Notes: generated by a model from the sequence alone, not told the origin. A stretch of DNA of 11,977 bases from Bryobacterales bacterium (GCA_003142355.1 PLMF01000411.1:4348-16324); one strand, 5' to 3'. Positions 1 to 5,854 are shown, numbered from the stretch's first letter. Made by a program: numbers and translations.

Positions 1-1745
1 CCGACAACATACTTGGCCTTCACCTGCCTCATCACCTGTTCGAAAGTGAAAGCGGATATATGGTGACATTCATCGACGATCACCTGGCCGTATTCGGCAA
101 CGAAGTCCTTCACTTCGTCCTTTCGATACAGGCTTTGAATGACGGCGACGTCTACGCAACCCGTCCGATCCATTTTGCCACCGCCGATATGCCCGATCGA
201 TTTGGCGGGCAAATTCAAGAACATCCCAAGGCGCTCCTGCCACTGATCGAGCAACTGCTGCCGGTGAACCACCACCAGAGTGTTGACCTTGCGTTTCGCG
301 ATCAGCCACGCCGCAACGGCGGTTTTCCCGAACGCCGTCGGAGCGCAGAGGATGCCTTCGTCGTGGGCGGTGATCTTCGCGACGGCGTCCTCCTGGAACG
401 GCCGAAGCCGACCCTGGAACTCCGCTTCAATCGCCGTGCCCGCGTACCGTTCGTCCCGAACTTCGGGCCGGATCTTGTGCGCATCGAGAAGAGCCAAGGT
501 CTCCGTCAGGCATCCACGAGGAACGGCGATATGCTGGACAAATTCCTGGCCGCATGCGATTACACGCGGCTTGTCGTACGTCGAGAGCCGCATGGCCTGG
601 GCCTTGTAAAATTCCGGGTTCTGAAATGCTGCCAGCCGGAGTAGCCGATTCAGCATGGCTGGCGGCAAATCCTTACTTTCCACGTAAACAAGGTTCGAGC
701 GAACGATCTGGACAGTCTTTGGCAGCGGCCCTTCGATCGGCCTCTCCCTCCGCTTGCGGGAAGGTGGCAAAGTCCACGGGTCTTGTGCCTCCTCCTCATT
801 GGCGATGCTCATCCGGACTCCGATCAAATCGCCTTTGCGCTGAGCTTCCGCGACGATCTCCTCCGCGGCGTCGACCGGCATTCGCCGGATCGTCGAAAGG
901 AGCTGCCACTGGTCGGGGTACCGGCGGAAGTCGGAGTCGATGAATACGCTGTTGCCCGCGTTGCGCGGCGCAAACTGTAGGGGGAGTGCAATCAGGTTCC
1001 CGAGCCCTCCCTTGGGCATCGTGTCCTGGTTGGGGAAGAAGCGATCGTAGGAATCAAGGCCGACCTGATGCCTACGCTCCATGGTTCGCGTGAGCAGCAC
1101 GCATCCGAGTTTGCGCGCGGTGATCGCCGGTAGCGCACGGTCGAAGAAGATCCAAATGTGGCCGCCCTTCCCGGAACGAGAACGCTCCAAAGCAGCGGGC
1201 ACGTTCAACTCCTGGCAGGTCTCAAGGAAAGCCAGGGAGTCATACTCCCAAGTCGTCTTGTCGAAGTCTGCCGCGAGGAACCAGCACGTTTCGTCCGGCA
1301 GGAGAGGGTACACGCCGACGGTTTCCTTGCCCAAGAGGTGGTTCTCGATGACGGCGTCGGTCAGCGGGATGAACTTCTGTGTCTTCCGGTCGACTTTCTT
1401 CCGCTCCTCCGGGCGGCTTCTGTTGATAGCCTTCCAGTCCTTTACGACCACCGGCATATATCCGTGTCGGCCATCGTCATTCTCCCATCGCCGTGCGTAG
1501 ACATCTTCTCTCCCGCGAAACAGGCTTCGAAAGAGTGCGATTCGCTTTCTGGCACGTTCCTCCTTGTCCACCGGTGTCGCCGTCTCAACGGGTTTGGCTG
1601 GAGGTGGATTCTCCGGAGCCAGTTGCGGAATCGGGATGCTATGAACCGCAAGAAGTCGCCGCAGACGAGCATTTTCCTCCCGGAGACGAATGTTTTCCTG
1701 CTCTGGAGGCTCGAATGGAAGCGACTCTGAACCGTTCTCCGTCAT
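1..1745 (-). CDS. TOTE-type archaeo-eukaryotic primase fused to superfamily 2 helicase (3' end outside window)
   Basis: 581 residues are visible and the frame is still open at the left edge. Residues 15-32 form a short Leu/Glu/Arg coiled-coil-like segment. A primase domain spans roughly 65-280, with the metal-binding DFD at 160-162, the SGKGGH signature ending in H196, and a PKGGLGN block. The helicase domain follows from about 445, with Walker A APTAFGKT (K474) and Walker B DECH (558-561). The helicase C-terminal lobe lies outside the window. This order of coiled coil, primase and helicase is that of TOTE conflict-system proteins, predicted to act on nucleic acid in defence or element conflict. 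ATG 1745 is the first possible start after an in-frame stop, because the 19 codons before it contain no ATG, GTG or TTG; the ribosome site is weak. It sits 57 bp downstream of the helical gene and is probably co-transcribed with it. Every motif that can be seen is intact. Family assignment is firm; the biological role is inferred. Confidence 0.88.
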   Translation of the reverse strand, partial: MTENGSESLPFEPPEQENIRLREENARLRRLLAVHSIPIPQLAPENPPPAKPVETATPVDKEERARKRIALFRSLFRGREDVYARRWENDDGRHGYMPVVVKDWKAINRSRPEERKKVDRKTQKFIPLTDAVIENHLLGKETVGVYPLLPDETCWFLAADFDKTTWEYDSLAFLETCQELNVPAALERSRSGKGGHIWIFFDRALPAITARKLGCVLLTRTMERRHQVGLDSYDRFFPNQDTMPKGGLGNLIALPLQFAPRNAGNSVFIDSDFRRYPDQWQLLSTIRRMPVDAAEEIVAEAQRKGDLIGVRMSIANEEEAQDPWTLPPSRKRRERPIEGPLPKTVQIVRSNLVYVESKDLPPAMLNRLLRLAAFQNPEFYKAQAMRLSTYDKPRVIACGQEFVQHIAVPRGCLTETLALLDAHKIRPEVRDERYAGTAIEAEFQGRLRPFQEDAVAKITAHDEGILCAPTAFGKTAVAAWLIAKRKVNTLVVVHRQQLLDQWQERLGMFLNLPAKSIGHIGGGKMDRTGCVDVAVIQSLYRKDEVKDFVAEYGQVIVDECHHISAFTFEQVMRQVKAKYVV

Positions 1746-1802
1746 ACCGCGTTCACTGCCTCGTGCGGCTAGAACGCACTGTCCGAGCCTGATATCCCTT
1801 CT

Positions 1803-3170
1803 TCATGAATCGTCTCGCCCGTCCTGCACGCCCCAGCGTGTCTTGGCGCGCTCCAGAAACGAAGGCTGGCTGGCCCGGCCGTGGCCCGCGGCCAGTGCCT
1901 CAAACCCGGACATGAAGCCGGCTTTACGGCGGTGGCTGACGCGAATCTGGCGAACGGTGTCCGCCCATTCGGCGGCGAGGCCCGCGCGCACGTAGCAGCG
2001 CCGGGCGCGCTCGAAATTCGAGAGCGCCGCATCGTAATACTTGCTCTTCGCTGCGCTCACTATGCGCATTCCCTGGGCGCGCCAGAGGCGGGCAGCGAGG
2101 CCCGGGTCAGCCTTCTCCAGTTTCTTCGCGGCAGGCTCGGTGGCGTAATGGCTCAAATGCTCGAGGGCTTGGTCCGTGGCGCCGCGCACCAACTCCGCGA
2201 GACGTTTCATCTCCCTGGTCTCGATGAACAACTCAATGAGGGAGCGGAGATCGTCGCCCTTGGCGGCGTCCATCGCCTTCTCGTGCCATGCGGCGCGCCC
2301 GGTTCTGGGCACAAACTTCATGAGTTCGTCGTAGCTGTATTTGCCGGGATCTTTTCGAAATTCCGCCCAGGCGGCCTCGATCGCCTCATTTCCACGGCCC
2401 AGCCTGGTCAGCAACTCGCGGTGAAGCCGCGTGAGATCGTAGCCGGCCGAGGTCCGCCCATGTGGGTCTTCCCGGTCGAGTGCGATCCCGCGTTCAACCC
2501 ATGCCAGCGCCTCTTCCGGTTTGCGGCGCGCGAGGAGCATCGCGGCGAGGGCGTGGCAGTCCTGGGCGGTGACCCCGGTCTGAGTGGCGTGCGCAAGATA
2601 GGCCGCAAGGTTTCTCCGCACGAGGTAGACTGTGCGCAGTATCTCGCTCCCACGGCGGCGAAGATACTCCTCGTCGTGTATTGCCGACTTGCCCGGCGTC
2701 GGCGTAGCTGTGGACGCAGCCTCAAACCGCGATCGAATCTGTCTTTCGAACGCGGCCAGCCCGGCCTTGTCGAATGCCTTGGCGGCGTCCTTCTCCACTT
2801 CGTAACAAAGTGCGTAGGGGTCATTGTCCATCCACGCAAGCAGCCGGACGGCCGTCTCGTCCGGGTCTGCGCCCGATGCCTGCCTGGCTTTGATCCATCC
2901 GCGGATAAGGCCGGCCACGAACTGTCCCAAGTATCCGCTCGAATCGTGGAACTCTTCGGCCTTCTCGTAGCAGCCGGCGAGGAAAGTCTCGTAGAGTGTG
3001 GCGGCGCGTGCCGAGTCGGTTGTAATGAGCTTCGCGACCTCGGCGGCGACCTCTTCCAACCCACTCACGAACGAGAAGCATTCCCGATCGGGAATGAACG
3101 CCCCTGGGTTAAGCGCCAGTTCCATCCGACCCTCGATCGGATCCGTACCGCGGCGAGGCTTTCGCTTCAT
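1803..3170 (-). CDS. conserved all-helical (TPR-like, DUF6880-like) protein, probable partner of the primase-helicase
   Basis: A 455-residue soluble protein with no signal peptide or membrane segment. It is predicted almost wholly alpha-helical. The N-terminus is basic (MKRKPRR). The region around residues 175-240 contains a TPR-like stretch that includes LARRKPEEALAWVERGIALD, and the C-terminal part carries helical hairpins such as SKYYDAALSNFERARRCYV followed by HRRKAGF. This C-terminal pattern resembles the helical tails of DUF6880 and SWIM-zinc-finger-associated proteins, but no zinc-binding cysteines are present. The start is ATG 3170 with GGGAG about 6 nt upstream. It is the first gene of a two-gene minus-strand unit with the TOTE primase-helicase, so it may be a scaffold or sensor for it; that role is inferred from position only. 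A long open frame on the opposite strand here is a shadow. I recognise the family type but know of no established function. Confidence 0.8.
   Translation of the reverse strand: MKRKPRRGTDPIEGRMELALNPGAFIPDRECFSFVSGLEEVAAEVAKLITTDSARAATLYETFLAGCYEKAEEFHDSSGYLGQFVAGLIRGWIKARQASGADPDETAVRLLAWMDNDPYALCYEVEKDAAKAFDKAGLAAFERQIRSRFEAASTATPTPGKSAIHDEEYLRRRGSEILRTVYLVRRNLAAYLAHATQTGVTAQDCHALAAMLLARRKPEEALAWVERGIALDREDPHGRTSAGYDLTRLHRELLTRLGRGNEAIEAAWAEFRKDPGKYSYDELMKFVPRTGRAAWHEKAMDAAKGDDLRSLIELFIETREMKRLAELVRGATDQALEHLSHYATEPAAKKLEKADPGLAARLWRAQGMRIVSAAKSKYYDAALSNFERARRCYVRAGLAAEWADTVRQIRVSHRRKAGFMSGFEALAAGHGRASQPSFLERAKTRWGVQDGRDDS
3079..3096. repeat. perfect 18-bp palindrome inside the 5' part of the helical-protein gene
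   Basis: CATTCCCGATCGGGAATG is identical on both strands. It lies 75-92 nt inside the minus-strand gene and encodes part of its IPDRE segment. It could be an intragenic operator, a restriction or methylation target (GATC core), or chance under coding constraint. Confidence 0.5.
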
Positions 3171-3218
3171 CCACCGCTCCCGTGTCCCGCCCGTTGCGAG
3201 TTCGGAACCGCCTTCTCG

Positions 3219-3236
3219 TCAGTCATCTCTCAGTCA
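3219..3236. promoter_or_regulatory. tandem heptamer direct repeat in the divergent upstream region
   Basis: TCAGTCA occurs twice, separated by TCTC, giving an 11-bp period, close to one helical turn. The pair sits 49-66 bp upstream of the helical-protein ATG (3170) and about 83 bp upstream of the plus-strand ATG at 3319. Spacing and position suit a transcription-factor site acting on either divergent unit. No regulator is known, and promoter boxes around it are not clear. Confidence 0.35.
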
Positions 3237-3262
3237 GTTTACCCCGTTCCGCGGCAAATACA

Positions 3263-3291
3263 TTTCGGGCATCGGCGCGTTCGGCTACAAT
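3263..3291 (+). promoter_or_regulatory. weak sigma70-like promoter candidate for the plus-strand cluster
   Basis: A good -10-like TACAAT is at 3286-3291. The hexamer 17 bp upstream (TTTCGG, 3263-3268) is a poor -35. It lies 28 bp before the ATG at 3319. This is a visual match only. Confidence 0.25.
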
Positions 3292-3318
3292 CATCCAGAT
3301 AAGGCCAAGGTACGACCG

Positions 3319-3471
3319 ATGGCTGAAAAGAACGCAAAATCCAAGCGGGATCGTAAAGGGGGGAGCGACGCCAGTCTGCTCGATAAACTGAATGAGGCGG
3401 AAGCCGCCTCAGCCCTCAGGAAGCTTCTGGACCGGCATAGCGAACTCCGCTCCGAGACCGAAGCCGCCGCC
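3319..3471 (+). pseudogene. N-terminal fragment of a larger conserved helical protein, fused in frame to the downstream gene
   Basis: From ATG 3319 (AAGG 8 nt upstream) the frame gives a basic leader and then a helical block containing SLLDKLNEAEAASALRKLLD, ending in SELRSETEAAA. From memory this resembles the first 50 or so residues of proteins of about 200-250 residues seen in planctomycetes and acidobacteria, which continue with an acidic helical domain. Here the resemblance stops near 3471. About 60 residues of unrelated sequence follow in the same frame, and then the calcium-binding gene begins. The whole open frame 3319-4011 could in principle be made as a 230-residue fusion. I favour a truncated gene left by a deletion. 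The family was recalled rather than searched, so confidence is moderate. Confidence 0.5.
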
Positions 3472-3651
3472 GGCTCTCACCCGATTTCGTACGAGAACAT
3501 GTTCCGGATTGGGACTGGCTTCTCAAGCCCAATTCCTGAGACGGATGGTTGCCGGCTTGCCAAGTTTTCGGCGGAATCGGGCGGCTTGGCGGACTTCGTC
3601 GTGAGAATTCGCTTTTTGGAGGGTAAAGTAGGAGAGCAACGAGAGAACGGT
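3472..3651. other. 180-bp stretch of unassigned sequence between gene fragment and calcium-binding gene
   Basis: It is open in the plus frame, but the translation resembles nothing I know and lacks the helical periodicity of its neighbours. It is more AT-rich than the flanking genes: 3601-3660 is about 47% GC by count. It contains a bulged hairpin at 3506-3536, with inner stem GGCTT/AAGCC around a CTC loop and outer arms GGA-TTG/CAATTCC. No gene is called here. Confidence 0.4.
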
Positions 3652-4011
3652 ATGAGCACAAAGCGAATAGGGAGAAACATACCTGCTAAAGGGCTTGGCT
3701 TGAGCAAGGCCCGGCTTGACGAGCTTATCGAGGAAGCGGTGGTGGATGCAAACGGCGAGTCGGAACAAGTTTCCGGATTCTACACGATGCTGGAAAACGA
3801 CCTTCGGTTGCCTTTTGAAACGCAGATTCTCGGCGTGACGGCCAGTGTGGAAAGCGTCGATATCACCGGAGACGACCAACTGGTCGCCGTTTGCCGGAAG
3901 GGAAAAACCGAGCAGCGGATTTCCCTCTCGGAATTGCCGTTGCCCTCGCCGCCTCCGGACGGCGCCGAGTGGATCCTTGCGTATCGGTACTGGCGAACTG
4001 GCGCGAGGTGA
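3652..4011 (+). CDS. CcbP-like calcium-binding protein
   Basis: A protein of 119 residues from ATG 3652, with GAGAG 6 nt upstream. The body matches the small acidic calcium-binding family typified by cyanobacterial CcbP. It has a helical LDELIEEAVVDANGESEQ segment, then GFYTMLENDLRLPFE, a beta-rich middle, the SELPLPSPPPDGAEW loop, and a C-terminal AYRYW. It is cytosolic, with no signal peptide. Length and domain limits fit a complete member, which is why I chose this start over the in-frame ATG at 3319, whose extra 111 residues belong to a different, broken gene plus unassigned sequence. Its stop overlaps the ATG of a tiny following ORF by one base. It lies divergent from the TOTE unit. Calcium binding is known for the family; a regulatory role here is inferred. 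Confidence 0.78.
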   Translation: MSTKRIGRNIPAKGLGLSKARLDELIEEAVVDANGESEQVSGFYTMLENDLRLPFETQILGVTASVESVDITGDDQLVAVCRKGKTEQRISLSELPLPSPPPDGAEWILAYRYWRTGAR

Positions 4012-4139
4012 TGAGCGACAAAAGCAGGGAAGCGAAACGAGGCAGAGCCAAAATGAAAGCTTGCGGGCGGACGTGCGGGCAGCGATCGATCACGTCTCGC
4101 CGCCTGCTCACACTCACGGTTAATACAACGATCATGTAG
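4011..4139 (+). CDS. hypothetical basic micro-ORF overlapping the calcium-binding gene stop
   Basis: A 42-residue frame starts at ATG 4011, sharing one base with the TGA at 4009-4011 (TGATG), and ends at TAG 4137. The product is very basic (begins MSDKSREAKRGRAKMK), and the C-terminal part looks random. The tight overlap suggests translational coupling. It may be a remnant of a longer gene whose remainder is lost, or not a gene at all. Confidence 0.25.
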   Translation: MSDKSREAKRGRAKMKACGRTCGQRSITSRRLLTLTVNTTIM

Positions 4140-4155
4140 TATTGATACAATGATT
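4122..4155. promoter_or_regulatory. repeated ATACAAYGAT boxes, candidate operator of the nucleotidyltransferase-like/XRE pair
   Basis: ATACAACGAT (4124-4133) and ATACAATGAT (4146-4155) are 22 bp apart, two helical turns. The second overlaps the ATG of the broken gene. An overlapping inverted pair, AATAC (4122-4126) and GTATT (4139-4143), is also present. This patch is AT-rich against its surroundings. Toxin-antitoxin-type operons are usually repressed by their own DNA-binding protein, so the XRE product of 4363-4800 is the natural candidate to bind here. That link is inference. Confidence 0.4.
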
Positions 4156-4366
4156 CCTGAATGGTCTGCCAATGGCGGCCTTCCGCCAGGTGTGCATTTT
4201 GCCACTTGGCGGGAACTCGAGGATCGGCTCGACTTCAATCCGCGGGGTCATCGGATGCTGGCAGGATTCCGGCAGGGCGTTTGTGAATTTCTTCCAGGTG
4301 AACAAGATGAGCGGCGAACCGAAAGGGATTTTGGCAATCCGGCTGGGAAGGAGCAGGCGAAAGTGA
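4150..4366 (+). pseudogene. DUF6932-type nucleotidyltransferase-like gene with the middle deleted and the frame shifted
   Basis: From ATG 4150 the frame reads IPEWSANGGLPPGVHFATW and on to NPRGHRMLAGFR, the characteristic N-terminus of DUF6932 proteins, which are related to nucleotidyltransferases. Near 4270-4281 this similarity ends. In the frame one base further on, the text becomes AFVNFFQVNKMSGEPKGILA, which resembles that family's C-terminus, and ends at TGA 4364-4366. The central part holding the expected catalytic acids is missing, by my estimate 80-100 residues. The TGA overlaps the GTG start of the XRE gene (GTGA, 4363-4366). That normal coupling junction is still intact, which supports reading both pieces as one former gene. 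Read straight through, the first frame runs into the XRE gene as a 216-residue open frame; I consider that an artefact of the deletion. Confidence 0.68.
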
Positions 4367-4800
4367 TCAAGAACGAAAAGCAGTACCGAATCACAAAGGC
4401 GCAAGTCCGGCGGTTTCAGGACGCAGTCGCCGAGTTGGCCGGTCAGGATCGTCCCTCGAACATCAGCGCGCGATTGTGGGAAGCCCAACGCCAGGCGGCC
4501 CTTAGTCAGATGGAGGAATTGCGAGAGCAGGTTGCGACCTACGAGCGACTCAACGCGGGCCAGAGCAAAGAAGTGCTTCTTGAAGCCGTCGAGGATTTGC
4601 CCAAAGCTCTGATCCGCGCACGCATAGCGGCGGGAATGACGCAGGCGGGCCTCGCGCGCCGCCTTGGGGTCAAGCCGCAACAAGTGCAGCGCTACGAGGC
4701 AACCGAGTACGAGAGTGCCAGCTTCGCCCGCATTCTGAAAGTAGTACACGCCCTCGGGCTGAGTATGCCCAGAGCGGTGCGACTGGTTCGCAACGGTTGA
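4363..4800 (+). CDS. XRE-family helix-turn-helix protein (antitoxin-like)
   Basis: A complete 145-residue protein from GTG 4363, with a strong AGGAG (4349-4353) nine bases upstream; this decides the start over the in-frame ATG at 4150. Residues 2-25 are basic and helical (IKNEKQYRITKAQ). Residues 40-65 form a Glu/Gln/Leu-rich helix likely to mediate pairing. Residues 83-134 are a classical XRE HTH containing RARIAAGMTQAGLARRLG, with recognition helix near KPQQVQRYE. The GTG overlaps the stop of the decayed DUF6932-type gene by four bases, the layout of a toxin/antitoxin-like pair with the DNA-binding partner second. The protein itself shows no damage. It probably represses the operon through the repeats at 4122-4155. 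DNA binding is secure from the fold; the antitoxin role is inferred. Confidence 0.85.
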   Translation: MIKNEKQYRITKAQVRRFQDAVAELAGQDRPSNISARLWEAQRQAALSQMEELREQVATYERLNAGQSKEVLLEAVEDLPKALIRARIAAGMTQAGLARRLGVKPQQVQRYEATEYESASFARILKVVHALGLSMPRAVRLVRNG

Positions 4801-4826
4801 GATGCTTCGAGATCCGCCTCTCGCGC

Positions 4827-4898
4827 CCGGCCGAACCGCTCCCCGCGTCGGACTTTGGAGAAGGTTCGCCCTTCCATCAAGTGGGCGGGTTCGGCCGG
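4827..4898. repeat. 11-bp perfect inverted repeat flanking the convergent gene ends
   Basis: CCGGCCGAACC (4827-4837) and its exact complement GGTTCGGCCGG (4888-4898) are separated by 50 bp. They span the gap between the XRE stop (4800) and the PIN stop (4877), with the right arm inside the last codons of the PIN gene. This could act as a long-loop bidirectional terminator, but no T-tract follows and the loop is long. Confidence 0.35.
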
Positions 4899-5377
4899 CG
4901 GCGCGGATCGGAAAGGCTATTGGAGAGAGCACGAAAAAACTCAACCGGCGTCGCGATCCGAAGGCCGGTCCGCCGCGCAACGGCCGGCGTGAAATGTTTG
5001 GTGGTGTGCGTGATGAACCAATCGGGGCGGCTCGCAATCGCGGAGAGCAGCACCGGAACATCCGCCGCATCACGAATCAGATGGCGCCCAGCCACCACCT
5101 CGGCTTCACCCGGAAACGGCGCCATCTCCGGCTTCATCGAATCGATCAAATGGACATAGCTATCCAATACCCGGTTCACGTCGCCGGATTCCATCCCGCC
5201 CAAGCGGAGCAGAAGATTCTCTTCGACCTCCTCGCGCACGGCTTCGGCGAGAACCAGCCGGCATATTCGAGCTGCGCATAACGAGAGAACGGCTTTATCC
5301 AACCCCCACGCTGAAACTATGCCAGCGGTCAAGACGTTGGAGTCGAGGAAAACCCGAACACGTTCCCCCCGGCTCAA
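4877..5377 (-). CDS. PIN-domain protein, VapC-like toxin component
   Basis: 166 residues, cytosolic. The PIN nuclease fold is indicated by VFLDSNVL near the N-terminus (D12), an acidic helix AVREEVEEN (E49/E50), and RDAADVPVLLSAI (D103, D106), followed by the strand DWFITHTTKHF. The usual fourth acid after the T in the last strand (TxD or TxN) is not obvious here, a variation I cannot judge without an alignment. PIN proteins of this kind cleave RNA and are restrained by a partner antitoxin. The start is TTG 5377, sharing TTGA with the stop of the AbrB-like gene, and no ATG or GTG exists in frame before D12. The four-base overlap indicates coupled translation with the antitoxin made first. The pair ends convergent to the XRE gene. 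Confidence 0.82.
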   Translation of the reverse strand: MSRGERVRVFLDSNVLTAGIVSAWGLDKAVLSLCAARICRLVLAEAVREEVEENLLLRLGGMESGDVNRVLDSYVHLIDSMKPEMAPFPGEAEVVAGRHLIRDAADVPVLLSAIASRPDWFITHTTKHFTPAVARRTGLRIATPVEFFRALSNSLSDPRRRPNPPT

Positions 5378-5709
5378 CGCCGCTTGCCCCGCCGCGTTCC
5401 GCGTTCACGCCTCGCAAGTTCAGGATAGCGGCGAACGAAGACGCTTCGCCGTGCCTCGGGCAAGGTTTCCAGCAAATCCGCCGGGGAGAGTTGCCGGTGC
5501 TCCAACACGGACGCGATGGATTCGCAAAGAATCCGAAACCGGTTCTGTTCGGGGATCAGCATAAGACCTTCCCCGATCCGCAGCACGGCGACGGGAGCGC
5601 CGGTCGCCAGGCCCAGTTCATCGCGATACTGCTTGGGGATTGTGAGTTGCCCCTTTTCACCGATCCGCGTGTGGGACACGTACTCGACTTGGGACAGGCT
5701 GCTCGACAT
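5374..5709 (-). CDS. AbrB/SpoVT-type DNA-binding antitoxin
   Basis: 111 residues from ATG 5709. Residues 14-58 form the swapped-hairpin AbrB domain: a TRIGEKGQLTIPK block, then YRDELGLATG, then VAVLRIGEGLMLIPE. The remaining C-terminal part (about 60-111) is helical, should hold the toxin-binding region, and ends in a strongly basic tail (RRERGTRRGKRR). AbrB antitoxins neutralise the PIN partner and repress their own operon. The ribosome site (AGGA about 10 nt upstream) lies inside the palindrome at 5708-5728, so a bound repressor would cover the translation start as well as the promoter region. It is the first gene of the pair, overlapping the PIN gene by four bases. Confidence 0.87.
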   Translation of the reverse strand: MSSSLSQVEYVSHTRIGEKGQLTIPKQYRDELGLATGAPVAVLRIGEGLMLIPEQNRFRILCESIASVLEHRQLSPADLLETLPEARRSVFVRRYPELARRERGTRRGKRR

Positions 5710-5728
5710 GGTAAGAATATCCTACCAT
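5708..5728. promoter_or_regulatory. interrupted 21-bp palindrome over the antitoxin start codon, likely autoregulatory operator
   Basis: Arms ATGGTA and TACCAT are exact complements, with two further symmetric pairs inside and an AT-rich centre. The element includes the first two bases of the antitoxin ATG and its Shine-Dalgarno. On the minus strand, TATGGT just upstream is a possible -10, with a weak TTCGTG -35 at about 19 bp. AbrB-type antitoxins usually bind such sites. Binding is inferred. Confidence 0.5.
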
Positions 5729-5813
5729 AACTCGTGACTGCCTGCCGGCACGAATTGGCGCGGGGGCGAACACGGCGCCGGGAAATTCCGGGAATGTTGT
5801 CCCCCCGTCGACA

Positions 5814-5854
5814 CATAACCCAAAGGTCGGTGGTTCAAATCCGCGTGCGCGACC
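5814..5854 (+). other. 3' half of an initiator-like tRNA (CAT anticodon onward): probable attachment-site scar
   Basis: The sequence fits tRNA spacing exactly. The anticodon-loop remainder CATAA is followed by stem strand CCCAA, variable loop AGGTC, T-arm GGTGG / TTCAAAT / CCGCG, and a 7-base acceptor strand TGCGCGA followed by CC. The CCC next to the loop implies the three G-C pairs typical of initiator tRNA. The similarity begins at anticodon position 34. Position 33 is A instead of the near-universal T, and no D-arm or 5' acceptor strand precedes it. One T-stem pair is mismatched. Integrases that target tRNA genes leave such a 3' copy at the far end of the element. I read this as the right boundary of an island lying to its left. 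Confidence 0.7.

Noticed and set aside
60..644. 194-residue plus-strand open frame at the left edge
   Set aside because: It lies opposite the helicase domain; the minus strand carries Walker A and DECH motifs.
1746..1805. Possible readthrough fusion of the helical protein and primase-helicase, which are in the same frame separated by one TGA
   Set aside because: Nineteen open codons are not remarkable at this GC content, and no recoding signal is visible. The primase-helicase has its own ATG.
1881..3302. 473-residue plus-strand open frame opposite the helical-protein gene
   Set aside because: No recognisable domain, and its composition is that of a reverse-complement shadow. The minus-strand frame has clear family features, a good ribosome site and a sensible operon position.
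4150..4800. A single 216-residue fused protein of nucleotidyltransferase-like N-terminus and HTH
   Set aside because: The C-terminal piece of the first family appears in another frame and keeps the GTGA overlap, so the fused frame is best explained by a deletion.
5811..5854. A functional tRNA gene
   Set aside because: No D-arm, no 5' acceptor or anticodon-stem strand, position 33 is not T, and one T-stem pair is mismatched.
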